In this document: positions 9,467 through 18,817 of the stretch, piece by piece
Layout: the number at the start of each line of letters is the position of its first letter
Position numbering within the stretch: the first letter of the stretch is position 1
DNA from: Scatomorpha merdigallinarum
Lineage (GTDB): Bacteria; Bacillota; Clostridia; Oscillospirales; Oscillospiraceae
NCBI GenBank assembly: GCA_018710885.1
Contig: DVJA01000081.1
Location: 41,778-105,777 of the forward strand
Length of the DNA stretch: 64,000 bases
Direction: 5' to 3'
Notes under the pieces: generated by a model
What the model saw: only the letters and a program-made list of their open reading frames with translations
The model's database searches: none
What the model was told of the DNA's origin: nothing
Translations under genes and position numbers: made by a program

Positions 9467-9495
9467 TTGACAATATTCTGATAGGATGATAGTAT
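9467..9495 (+). promoter_or_regulatory. Sigma-A promoter of the riboswitch-controlled ATPase
   Basis: TTGACA (9467-9472), 17 bases, TAGTAT (9490-9495). Predicted transcription start near 9502, immediately before the aptamer. Confidence 0.8.
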
Positions 9496-9499
9496 CTTG

Positions 9500-9590
9500 G
9501 ATACGTGAGGGAGTAGTCTTCCTTAATGGAGGCAAGTCAACAACTTGGGGCCCCGGGCTCCTGGCTTGCATTAAATGGCGAGACTCATGG
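9500..9590 (+). promoter_or_regulatory. yybP-ykoY (Mn2+) riboswitch aptamer
   Basis: The two conserved core strings of this class are present at the expected ends of the element: GGGAGTAG (9509-9516) and GGCGAGAC (9577-9584). P1 can form between GTGAG (9505-9509) and CTCAT (9584-9588). P2 is CTTCC (9518-9522) with GGAGG (9528-9532), and a longer GC-rich arm follows. The class senses Mn2+ and often precedes P-type ATPase and exporter genes. The family call rests on the core strings and context, not a covariance search. Confidence 0.8.
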
Positions 9591-9618
9591 ATGGGCAAGA
9601 CCTTCCATGGGTCTTTTT
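9582..9618 (+). terminator. Riboswitch expression-platform terminator
   Basis: GACTCATGGA (9582-9591) pairs over 10 bp (one G-T) with TCCATGGGTC (9604-9613), followed by TTTTT. Its 5' arm shares bases 9584-9588 with aptamer P1, so ligand-stabilised P1 should block the terminator (an ON switch). Confidence 0.8.
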
Positions 9619-9647
9619 GCTACATTAGGAAAGGGTGGTATCAACAA

Positions 9648-12281
<2,634 letters not shown>

Positions 12282-12291
12282 CCTGTCTGCA

Positions 12292-12321
12292 AGCGCCCCG
12301 GCCTTACCGGGGCGCTTTTTT
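12292..12321 (+). terminator. Intrinsic terminator of the ATPase gene
   Basis: GCGCCCCGG, a short loop, CCGGGGCGC and TTTTTT, 12 bases after the stop. Confidence 0.93.
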
Positions 12322-12323
12322 AC

Positions 12324-12352
12324 TTGATTATCAGCGCAGTTTGTGATATGGT
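12324..12352 (+). promoter_or_regulatory. Promoter of the ABC-F leader
   Basis: TTGATT (12324-12329), 17 bases, TATGGT (12347-12352), with a TGN extended -10 element (12344-12346). Confidence 0.6.
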
Positions 12353-12381
12353 AATTGCATCACGTAGAAAAGGGTGAAAGA

Positions 12382-12405
12382 ATGTACAATACCTCCCGCA
12401 AATAA
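12382..12405 (+). CDS. Attenuator leader peptide MYNTSRK
   Basis: A seven-codon open frame, ATG to TAA, preceded 5 to 11 bases upstream by AAAAGGGTG as a ribosome site and lying about 25 bases from the predicted transcription start. Codons 4 to 7 contain CTCCCGCA (12393-12400), the first pairing segment of the downstream attenuator. A ribosome stalled on this frame would hide that segment. The role is inferred from the layout shared with leader-controlled ABC-F and Erm genes. Confidence 0.72.
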   Translation: MYNTSRK

Positions 12406-12439
12406 TGCCGAGGCGCAGTAAATGCGCCGACTGCGGGAG
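12393..12439 (+). promoter_or_regulatory. Anti-antiterminator hairpin of the ABC-F attenuator
   Basis: CTCCCGCA (12393-12400) pairs perfectly with TGCGGGAG (12432-12439). Inside it GGCGCA (12412-12417) pairs with TGCGCC (12423-12428). The segment TGCGGG (12432-12437) can instead pair with CCCGCA (12502-12507) in the terminator. Confidence 0.78.
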
Positions 12440-12483
12440 AAGTATATCTGTGCGCGCTCTGGTCTCACTATAAGTGAGGCTTT

Positions 12484-12518
12484 CGGCCGCGGGAAGACTT
12501 GCCCGCAGGCCGTTTTTT
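12484..12518 (+). terminator. Attenuator terminator before the ABC-F gene
   Basis: CGGCCGCGGG (12484-12493) pairs with CCCGC-A-GGCCG (12502-12512, one bulged A), then TTTTTT. It lies 24 bases before the ABC-F start codon, so read-through is required for expression. Confidence 0.88.
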
Positions 12519-12541
12519 GTTTTTAAAAAAGGAGTGTGCGC

Positions 12542-14002
12542 ATGTCTACAATAACCGTAGAGAATCTCACTTTTTCCTATCCGGGAAGCGCAGAAAGCGT
12601 CTTTGACGGGCTCAACCTCCGGCTTGACACCGGCTGGAAACTCGGTCTCGTCGGCCGCAACGGACGCGGCAAAACCACGCTTCTGCGCCTGTTGATGGGC
12701 GAATACGAGTACTCGGGACGCATAACCGCGCCTGTACCGTTCAGCTATTTCCCCGCCGAAGTCGAGGACGCCTCGCTCTCTACACGCGAGGTGCTGCGCG
12801 GTCTCAGCCCCGATGCGGAGGACTGGGAGCTCGAGCGTGAGCTGAGCCTGCTGGGCATCGGCGAAGACGAACTTGAGCGCAGCTTTGAGACGCTCTCGCC
12901 GGGCGAGCGTACCCGCGCCCTGCTCGCCGTGCTCTTCCTGGACGGTGCGGGCTTCCCGCTTATAGACGAACCGACGAACCACCTGGACGAAGCCGCGAGG
13001 GCGGCGGTGTCCGCATATCTGGCCTCAAAGCGGGGCTTTATCCTGATCTCGCATGACCGCCGCTTCCTCGACGGCTGCGTGGACCACATTTTGGCCCTGA
13101 ACCGCTCCGGAACCGAACTGAGAGGCGGCAGCTTCTCTGCCTGGTTTTACGACTTTGAGCAGCGTCAGGAGGGCGAAAAGCTGCAAAACGAGCGCCTGAG
13201 GCGCGACGCAAACCGCCTGCGTGAGGCCGCGAGGACCACAGCCGTCTGGTCAGACAAAGTGGAAAAGAGCAAGCGCGGCGCCGCCGACAAGGGCTATGTC
13301 GGGCACAAGGCGGCGAAAATGATGAAACGCTCCAAGAGCCTCGAGGCCCGGCAGCTCAAGGCCGCCGCCGAGCGGGAATCGCTGCTGAAGGACGTGGAGA
13401 GCGCCGAGGCGCTCAAGCTCTCGCCGCTCGCCTACCGATCGGAGACGTTGGTCCGCTTCAAGGACGTGGCCGCGCTGTATGCAGGCCGGCCGTCGGGCCG
13501 GGCGGTGAGCTTTGAGCTGCACCGTGGCGGGCGTGTCGCCCTCTGCGGCGGCAACGGCAGTGGCAAGAGCAGCCTCCTGAAGCTGCTCACCGGAGCAAAC
13601 ACGGAGCACACGGGGCTGCTAGAGATTGGCTCCGGCCTTATTGTGTCCTATGTGCCGCAGGACACGTCCCACCTCTCAGGTACGCCGGAGCAGTTCGCCG
13701 CAGAGCGTGGGATAGAGCGCAGCCTGTTCATGACCATACTGCGCAAGCTCGATTTCGCCCGCAGCCTGCTCACGAGGGACATGTCCGGCTTCTCGGCGGG
13801 GCAGAAGAAAAAGGTGCTCCTGGCCGGGAGCCTGTGCGAGAGCGCCCACCTGTACGTCTGGGACGAGCCGCTAAATTATATCGACATTTACTCACGCATG
13901 CAGCTCGAGCGGCTGATTGCCGAGTTTAGTCCGACTATGCTGTTTGTAGAGCACGACGCGGCCTTTCGTGAAAATGTGGCCACAGAGTGCATAGAACTGT
14001 AA
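12542..14002 (+). CDS. Lsa-like ABC-F ribosomal protection ATPase
   Basis: A 486-residue protein with two ABC domains and no membrane segment, as expected for ABC-F factors that displace antibiotics from the ribosomal peptidyl-transferase centre. Walker A motifs are GRNGRGKT (38-45) and GGNGSGKS; signatures are LSPGERTR and FSAGQKKK; Walker B motifs are IDEPTNHLDE and WDEPLNYIDI. The interdomain linker is long and basic (about 190-290). The WDEPLNYID motif and overall length match the Lsa/Vga-type resistance group (lincosamides, streptogramin A, pleuromutilins); the exact spectrum cannot be read. AAAGGAG lies 8 bases before ATG 12542. Expression appears to be induced through the upstream attenuator. 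Confidence 0.9.
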   Translation: MSTITVENLTFSYPGSAESVFDGLNLRLDTGWKLGLVGRNGRGKTTLLRLLMGEYEYSGRITAPVPFSYFPAEVEDASLSTREVLRGLSPDAEDWELERELSLLGIGEDELERSFETLSPGERTRALLAVLFLDGAGFPLIDEPTNHLDEAARAAVSAYLASKRGFILISHDRRFLDGCVDHILALNRSGTELRGGSFSAWFYDFEQRQEGEKLQNERLRRDANRLREAARTTAVWSDKVEKSKRGAADKGYVGHKAAKMMKRSKSLEARQLKAAAERESLLKDVESAEALKLSPLAYRSETLVRFKDVAALYAGRPSGRAVSFELHRGGRVALCGGNGSGKSSLLKLLTGANTEHTGLLEIGSGLIVSYVPQDTSHLSGTPEQFAAERGIERSLFMTILRKLDFARSLLTRDMSGFSAGQKKKVLLAGSLCESAHLYVWDEPLNYIDIYSRMQLERLIAEFSPTMLFVEHDAAFRENVATECIEL

Positions 14003-14030
14003 AAAGTGGAGGCTCTTGCCTCCACTTTTT
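14001..14030. terminator. Bidirectional terminator, ABC-F and spoVFB
   Basis: AAAAAGTGGAGGC and GCCTCCACTTTTT form a 13-bp stem with a TCTT loop between two convergent genes. Confidence 0.93.
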
Positions 14031-14598
14031 ACTTCAAAATCGGCTGTATCTGCTGCCCCTGAAGGGCGGCCTCCACGGCGTCGGCTATTTTGCTGAAATC
14101 GGCCTGCAGGCTGGTCGGCTTGCCGGCCGGATCGTCCTGACCGAAGGGGACGAAGTAGTAGTTTTTGCGGTTGAGCAATTCGGCTATGTTCATCGCAGAG
14201 CCGGAGAGAGCATCGTTGGTAGAGAGCGCGATGACTACGGGCTTCCCGTTGCGCAGGTGGCTCTTGGCGGCCATGGTCACGGCGGTGTCCGTCACGCCGT
14301 TGGCGAGCTTGGCGAGGGTGTTGCCCGTACACGGAGCTATCACGAGCACGTCAAAAAGCCGCTCGGGCCCCACGCGCTCGGCGCCGGTGATGGTGCGTAT
14401 AATCGCCTTGCCCGTCATGCCCTCGAGCCTTTCGATAAAGCCCTGGGCCGTGCCGAAGCGGCTGTCCGTGGAACAGGCGGTCTCGCTCATGAGAGCGGTG
14501 ACCTCATATTCCTCGGAGAGTTTTTCGGCCTCGGCCAAGACCTTGTCATAGGTGCAGTAGGAGCCGCAAAGGGCGAGCCCCAGTTTTACCTGTTTCAA
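14029..14598 (-). CDS. spoVFB: Dipicolinate synthase subunit B
   Basis: A 189-residue flavoprotein-fold subunit that with SpoVFA makes dipicolinic acid from dihydrodipicolinate in the mother cell; the product dehydrates the spore core. The protein starts KLGLALCGSYCTYDK, with the flavoprotein-family APCTGNTLAKLANGVTDT near residue 90. Its ATG overlaps the spoVFA stop by four bases, giving the usual A-B order. Its presence argues strongly that the organism makes endospores. Confidence 0.95.
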   Translation of the reverse strand: MKQVKLGLALCGSYCTYDKVLAEAEKLSEEYEVTALMSETACSTDSRFGTAQGFIERLEGMTGKAIIRTITGAERVGPERLFDVLVIAPCTGNTLAKLANGVTDTAVTMAAKSHLRNGKPVVIALSTNDALSGSAMNIAELLNRKNYYFVPFGQDDPAGKPTSLQADFSKIADAVEAALQGQQIQPILK

Positions 14599-15458
14599 AG
14601 TTTTTCATCCTCCAAAATGGCATAAATTGCGTCGCGCACGGCCATTGCCGCCGTGTCCGGAGACCATTTTCCGGGCAGGCCGGGCGCGGTGAGCGCTCGT
14701 ATGCCGAAGGCCCGCGCGGCGTCGAAGTCTGTGCCGCCCGGCTTGCTGGCGAGGTCAAGCACCAGCGCGCCGGGCTTGAGTTCGACCAGCCGCGAAGCCG
14801 TCAGCACAAGCGAGGGCGCGGTGTTGACAACTATGTCGGCGTCAGAGAGCGTCCCGGCGAGGTTGGATGTGTCCAGCGCGTCAAAGCCCAGCAGCGCGGC
14901 CTTGGACCGGGAGTCCGGGCTCCGTGATGCCACGGCTACATCCATGCCCAGCGCGGCCAGCTTCGGCGCGAGCTGAGAGGTTATGTGGCCCATACCTATG
15001 ATAACAGCCCGCTTGCCGCAGAGCACCTCCGTCGTCTCACTGAGCAACACGCCTATCGTGCCCTCGGCTGTAGCCAGCGAATTCACGTCACGATAACTTT
15101 CCAGCGCCCCGTAGTCGCGCAGGTGTACGCCGCGTGCCTCAGCCAGTTCAGCCAGTTCGCCCGTAACTGCGCCCGCGCAAACAAGCGAATCTGGCTCCAG
15201 CGATGAGAACAACTCACTAAGGCAGTGCATCCTGCGCGAAAACGGCGCGTTCAGAAATCCGCGCTTCAACGTGGCCGGCATGGGCAGCACCACACACCCG
15301 GCTCCGTCGCGGCACTGTGCCGCACTCAGGCAGGGGAGCACGCCGTCCGGCAGCGGAGCGTCCTCCAGCGCCCAGACTTTGACTCCGTGTCCGTCAGCAA
15401 GTAACAGTCCGGCCAGACGCGCAGTGCGCTCGTCCCCTCCACATAAGGCAAATACCAT
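14595..15458 (-). CDS. spoVFA: Dipicolinate synthase subunit A
   Basis: A 287-residue subunit with a Rossmann dinucleotide-binding motif, AVIIGMGHITSQLAPKLAALG near residue 155, and the family stretch ETTEVLCGKRAVIIG. It catalyses the oxidation to dipicolinate together with SpoVFB. I start it at the ATG at 15458 (MVFALCGGDER), with GAAAGGGG ten bases upstream; the frame stays open further but that part has no family resemblance and overlaps the thyA promoter. B. subtilis SpoVFA has a similar length. A SigK-dependent promoter would be expected upstream, but I could not identify one convincingly. Confidence 0.93.
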   Translation of the reverse strand: MVFALCGGDERTARLAGLLLADGHGVKVWALEDAPLPDGVLPCLSAAQCRDGAGCVVLPMPATLKRGFLNAPFSRRMHCLSELFSSLEPDSLVCAGAVTGELAELAEARGVHLRDYGALESYRDVNSLATAEGTIGVLLSETTEVLCGKRAVIIGMGHITSQLAPKLAALGMDVAVASRSPDSRSKAALLGFDALDTSNLAGTLSDADIVVNTAPSLVLTASRLVELKPGALVLDLASKPGGTDFDAARAFGIRALTAPGLPGKWSPDTAAMAVRDAIYAILEDEKL

Positions 15459-15502
15459 AAACTCCACGCCCCTTTCTCGCATCATTCTATTCGCTATGCC
15501 GC

Positions 15503-15532
15503 TTGCGGGTTCCAATGTAAAAATGATATAAT
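15503..15532 (+). promoter_or_regulatory. Promoter of thyA-folA
   Basis: TTGCGG (15503-15508), 18 bases, consensus TATAAT (15527-15532) with a TGA extended -10. It lies 34 bases before the thyA ATG. Confidence 0.72.
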
Positions 15533-15565
15533 TGTACAAGTTATGACAATAAAGGAGGCGCATGC

Positions 15566-16399
15566 ATGAGCCGCGCGGACGAGCTGTTCATACAAAACTG
15601 CCGGGACATCCTGGACAACGGCTTCTGGGACACGGAACTTCAAGTGCGGCCACGCTGGGAGGACACCGGCGAGAGCGCGCACACGGTGAAACGATTTGGA
15701 ATCGTCAACCGCTATGATCTGTCGAAGGAGTTCCCGATTCTCACTATTCGCCGCACTTTTTGGAAGAGCGCTGTGGATGAGCTGTTGTGGATATGGCATA
15801 AGAAATCCAACAACGTCCACGAGCTCCGCTCGCGTGTCTGGGACGCCTGGGCCGACGAGAACGGCTCTATCGGCAAGGCCTACGGTTACCAGCTGGGAGT
15901 GAAGTACCGCTTCCCCGAGGGTGAGAACGACCAGGTGGACCACGTGCTCTACGAACTGCGCCACAACCCGGCTTCGCGCCGCATACTGACGAGCCTCTAC
16001 AACTTCTCCGACCTGAGCGAAATGGCGCTCTATCCCTGCGCTTACTCCATGACTTTCAACGTCACGGGCGACACGCTCAACGCCGTGCTCAACCAGCGCA
16101 GCCAGGACATGCTCACGGCCAACAACTGGAACGTATGCCAGTACGCCGTGCTGGTGCACATGTTTGCGCAGGCCTCCGGGCTGAAGGCGGGCGAGCTAAT
16201 TCACGTCATAGCCGACGCGCACATATACGACAGGCACGTACCCATAGTCGAGAAGATACTTGCAAATCCCCAGTATGACGCCCCGCAGCTCGTGATAGAC
16301 CCGGATGTACACGACTTCTACGCCTTCACGCGCGAGAGCTTCTCGCTGCCCGGATACAAATACACCGAACTGGAAGAAAAAATACCCGTCGCCGTCTGA
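15566..16399 (+). CDS. thyA: Thymidylate synthase (B. subtilis ThyA-like)
   Basis: Methylates dUMP to dTMP with methylene-tetrahydrofolate. The 277 residues carry the catalytic cysteine C158 in ALYPCAYS and the dUMP-binding QRSQD. The SRR arginines are in PASRR, and IYDRH is near the C terminus. The loop after QRSQD reads MLTANNWNVCQYA where classical ThyA has a ..LGLPFN.. loop; this and the length place it with the B. subtilis/phi3T branch. AAAGGAGG lies 8 bases before the ATG. Followed by folA after 28 bases, coupling dTMP synthesis to recycling of dihydrofolate. Confidence 0.95.
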   Translation: MSRADELFIQNCRDILDNGFWDTELQVRPRWEDTGESAHTVKRFGIVNRYDLSKEFPILTIRRTFWKSAVDELLWIWHKKSNNVHELRSRVWDAWADENGSIGKAYGYQLGVKYRFPEGENDQVDHVLYELRHNPASRRILTSLYNFSDLSEMALYPCAYSMTFNVTGDTLNAVLNQRSQDMLTANNWNVCQYAVLVHMFAQASGLKAGELIHVIADAHIYDRHVPIVEKILANPQYDAPQLVIDPDVHDFYAFTRESFSLPGYKYTELEEKIPVAV

Positions 16400-16427
16400 G
16401 CGCCGGAGAAGATAAGGAAGGTATCAA

Positions 16428-16901
16428 ATGGAAGCAATAGTCGCGGTATACACCGACTGGGGCATAGGCAGCGATGGCACACAGCCCATCGTCATACCCG
16501 AGGACAGGCGTCGCTTTGCCGAGATAACCCGGGGTTCCACGCTCATAGTGGGCAGTAAGACCCTGCTCGACTTCCCCGGCAGCAAACCGCTGGCGGGGCG
16601 CCGGAACATAGTGCTCACGAGACAGGAGAGCGAGGTCGAGGGCGCGGAGATCGTCCACACGCCCGAGGAGGCGATAGCGCTATGCGGTGAGGACCGCACC
16701 TTTGTTGTGGGCGGTGCGACTGTGTATATGGCCATGTTTCCGTACCTGGACAAGATATACGTCACGAAGATAGACGCGACCCCGGCGTCGGACGCATACT
16801 TCCCTAACTTGGACTCCCTGCCCGACTGGGTACAGACGGAGACTGAGCGTTTCAGCTCCGGCGGCGTGGAGTGCGAGTTCTGCGTCTACGAGAAAAAATA
16901 A
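16428..16901 (+). CDS. folA: Dihydrofolate reductase
   Basis: A 157-residue enzyme that reduces dihydrofolate with NADPH. Visible DHFR features are the opening AIVAVYTDWGIG, the short substrate-loop region PEDRRRFAEIT, the NADPH-binding LIVGSKTLLDFPG and RRNIVLTR, and FVVGGATVYMAMFPYLDKIYVTKI. The usual N-terminal Trp-Pro/Leu loop is altered (SDGTQPIVIPED replaces the typical NGxLPW), as in several clostridial DHFRs. It completes the thyA-folA operon. Confidence 0.93.
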   Translation: MEAIVAVYTDWGIGSDGTQPIVIPEDRRRFAEITRGSTLIVGSKTLLDFPGSKPLAGRRNIVLTRQESEVEGAEIVHTPEEAIALCGEDRTFVVGGATVYMAMFPYLDKIYVTKIDATPASDAYFPNLDSLPDWVQTETERFSSGGVECEFCVYEKK

Positions 16902-16918
16902 GCCGCCCATGCGGCGAG

Positions 16919-16950
16919 AAGGTCCCCCGGCTGTAGGGCCGGGGGACCTT
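16919..16950. terminator. Strong hairpin downstream of folA
   Basis: A 13-bp perfect stem (AAGGTCCCCCGGC with GCCGGGGGACCTT). There is no T tract beyond TT, so it may stabilise the 3' end rather than terminate. Confidence 0.5.
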
Positions 16951-17018
16951 GACAATATCATGCGCGGCAGGGCGCGTCCACTTTGCAAAGGCCGCCTTGC
17001 GGGCGGCGGGAGGTTTTT

Positions 17019-17504
17019 ATGGCTGTAGAGATAAGCAGATACACTGAAGCAGACTTGCCGGCTCTGACCGAAATCTGGAACGAGGTCGTGCGCGACGGCG
17101 TGGCCTTCCCCCAGCTCAACGAGATGAGTGTGGACGAGGCGGCAGAATTTTTCGCCGCACAGGACTACACGGCGGTGGCACGCGTGGACGGCCAGGTGCT
17201 GGGCCTCTACATACTGCACCCCAATAACGTCGGCCGCTGCGGGCACCAGGCCAACGCCAGCTATGCCGTGGCCTCTGCCGCGCGCGGCAAGGGCGTCGGC
17301 GAGGCGCTGGTGCGCCACTCGTTGGAGACGGGCGCGCAGTTGGGGTACAAGCTGCTCATATTCAACGCGGTTGTGGCCAGCAACACGCACGCAATACGCC
17401 TCTACGAGCGTTTGGGTTTCGTGCGTATAGGTCAGGTGCCGAACGGCTTCCTGATGAAAGACGGCAGCTGGAACGACACGATACTGTTTTATCACACGCT
17501 TTGA
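17019..17504 (+). CDS. GNAT acetyltransferase, phosphinothricin-acetyltransferase-like
   Basis: A 161-residue acetyl-CoA-dependent N-acetyltransferase. The acetyl-CoA pyrophosphate loop is ARGKGVGEAL (about residue 88), followed by the V/AVVASNTHAIRLYERLGFVRIG motif B region. The N terminus, ISRYTEADLPALTEIWNEVV, resembles the phosphinothricin/methionine-sulfoximine branch. The substrate is unknown. GGGAGG lies 5 bases before ATG 17019. Monocistronic between two hairpins. Confidence 0.85.
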   Translation: MAVEISRYTEADLPALTEIWNEVVRDGVAFPQLNEMSVDEAAEFFAAQDYTAVARVDGQVLGLYILHPNNVGRCGHQANASYAVASAARGKGVGEALVRHSLETGAQLGYKLLIFNAVVASNTHAIRLYERLGFVRIGQVPNGFLMKDGSWNDTILFYHTL

Positions 17505-17507
17505 GCC

Positions 17508-17540
17508 AAAAGGCCAGCCGGTGTTTCCGGCTGGCCTTTT
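17508..17540. terminator. Bidirectional terminator after the GNAT gene
   Basis: AAAAGGCCAGCCGG and CCGGCTGGCCTTTT form a 14-bp perfect stem with a GTTT-containing loop. Confidence 0.93.
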
Positions 17541-17554
17541 GGCATCAATGTTGG

Positions 17555-18127
17555 CTATTCTTCTATAGGGCTCAACGCCTCCAATAGCGCTTCGCCCGTG
17601 ACGCCGAGCTGCGCGTCGTCGCTTGCAAAGGGGATATGCAGCAGATATTCCCCATCGACTTCGTAGACGTACACGTAGATACCGGAGCCGATGTCCTGCG
17701 TGCCGCCCAGAAGGGTGAGAACCTCTGCCCTTGTCATGTCTGGCCTCAGCTCGCGTATCTGCGCGGAGGTCACCTGCGTTGGAGTTTCAGCCGGGCCCTC
17801 ATTGTCCGGCACCAGACTGAGGATTTCGTCTGTCAGGGCGCTGCTCTCACCGGCGTCAAGCGTCTTTACGGCCTCCTTTATTTCCTGATGTGAGTAACTG
17901 CTCAAATCCTGGGCGGGAACGCCTAGCGAGCTGAGGTAATCCACCGCCGCGTTATACTGGATTGCGTCAACGGCAAACGCCGTCAGCGGCAGCGCCAGCA
18001 GCAGGCAGGCCGCCACTATGGCCCACTTAAACCGTCCGGGCTTTTTGACAGCGCGCCCGGCTCGGGCTTCTTGCACGTACTTTTCGTCGATATCGCCGAG
18101 TATCTCACAAAACTCTGCTCTTTTCAC
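17555..18127 (-). CDS. Membrane protein paired with an ECF sigma factor (putative anti-sigma)
   Basis: 190 residues: a cytoplasmic N-terminal segment of about 33 residues (MKRAEFCEILGDIDEKYV), one transmembrane helix (about 34-53, WAIVAACLLLALPLTAFAV), and an extracytoplasmic part. Near residue 130 RPDMTRAEVLTLLGG followed by a YVYVYEVDGEYLLHIPF strand pair resembles the SmpA/OmlA or BLIP-like fold. Its start overlaps the sigma gene stop by four bases, so the two are co-translated. Topology and pairing suggest an anti-sigma factor or sensor, but there is no zinc-type ASD motif; the function is inferred from context only. Confidence 0.65.
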   Translation of the reverse strand: MKRAEFCEILGDIDEKYVQEARAGRAVKKPGRFKWAIVAACLLLALPLTAFAVDAIQYNAAVDYLSSLGVPAQDLSSYSHQEIKEAVKTLDAGESSALTDEILSLVPDNEGPAETPTQVTSAQIRELRPDMTRAEVLTLLGGTQDIGSGIYVYVYEVDGEYLLHIPFASDDAQLGVTGEALLEALSPIEE

Positions 18128-18684
18128 AGTTCAAAGCCCCTTTCTGAGAGGTGTTTGCGCAGCTTCAATCTCAGGCGGCTGAGGGTAACAGACACGTGGT
18201 TTCCCGTCATGCCAAACCTGGCGGCAATTTCGGGGATAGTGTCAAAATACCAGTAGCGGCAAACGAAGATGCGCCTTTTATCAGCCGGGAGCGCGCCCAA
18301 AAATGCGTCTATAGCCGCCACGAGTTCCCTGCGGCCGATTTCACTCTCCACGCTGTCCGTATCAGACACCAGTTCCGCGATTTCGTCCAGGACGAATGCC
18401 GCCTGGCCGCTGCCGCGCTTGAGCGCGGTGTTATATTTGTACCGGTTGAGGGACAGGTTCCTCGTGAGTTTGCCGAGGAACACGGACAGTACGCGCGGCC
18501 TGTGCGGGGGCATGGAATTCCACGCGCTCAGGTACGTGTCGTTGACGCACTCCTCCGCGTCCTCATCACTGCCCAGTATGTTCCTGGCGATTGAGGCGCA
18601 GTAGTTTCCGTATTTGTCCGACGTGGCGGGAATGGCCCGCTCGTCCCGGTCCCAGTACAGTTGCACTATTTTCGCGTCGTCCAT
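18124..18684 (-). CDS. ECF-type RNA polymerase sigma factor
   Basis: 186 residues with sigma region 2 (ARNILGSDEDAEECVNDTYL..AWNSMPPHRP, residues about 33-64) and region 4 (ALPADKRRIFVCRYWYFDTIPEIAARFGMTGNHVSVTLSRLRLKLRKHL). Region 3 is absent, as in ECF factors. Clostridia carry many copies of this subtype, each followed by a membrane protein with an N-terminal cytoplasmic segment. It probably controls its own operon and unknown envelope targets. No clear ECF-type promoter could be assigned upstream. Confidence 0.88.
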   Translation of the reverse strand: MDDAKIVQLYWDRDERAIPATSDKYGNYCASIARNILGSDEDAEECVNDTYLSAWNSMPPHRPRVLSVFLGKLTRNLSLNRYKYNTALKRGSGQAAFVLDEIAELVSDTDSVESEIGRRELVAAIDAFLGALPADKRRIFVCRYWYFDTIPEIAARFGMTGNHVSVTLSRLRLKLRKHLSERGFEL

Positions 18685-18787
18685 CAGGTGCCGCCTCGCT
18701 TTCCGCTTGCCCTTTCACTTATATACACAAATTTGGCACTCAAATCTTACAGCTTATTTCGGCCCGGATGACATTGAACTGAAATAA

Positions 18788-18817
18788 AAAATGGAGAGCA
18801 TAGCTCTCCATTTTTTT
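18788..18817. terminator. Terminator of the carboxypeptidase gene
   Basis: AAAAATGGAGAGC and GCTCTCCATTTTT form a stem with a TA centre; oligo-T lies on both strands. Confidence 0.9.

Noticed and set aside
7368..9473. A 701-codon open frame on the reverse strand across dnaE
   Set aside because: Entirely antisense to the conserved polymerase gene, no family features.
9486..9647. N-terminal extension of the ATPase to ATG 9486
   Set aside because: The segment is the riboswitch and terminator; the family's N terminus begins near 9648 with a ribosome site.
15459..15560. SigK promoter of spoVFAB
   Set aside because: CATAGCGAA resembles CATANNNTA but has a mismatch and no correctly spaced AC; not called.
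18700..18790. Promoter for the ECF sigma gene at 18124-18684
   Set aside because: TATAAG-like sequence is present, but no -35 at proper spacing and no recognisable ECF-type pair.
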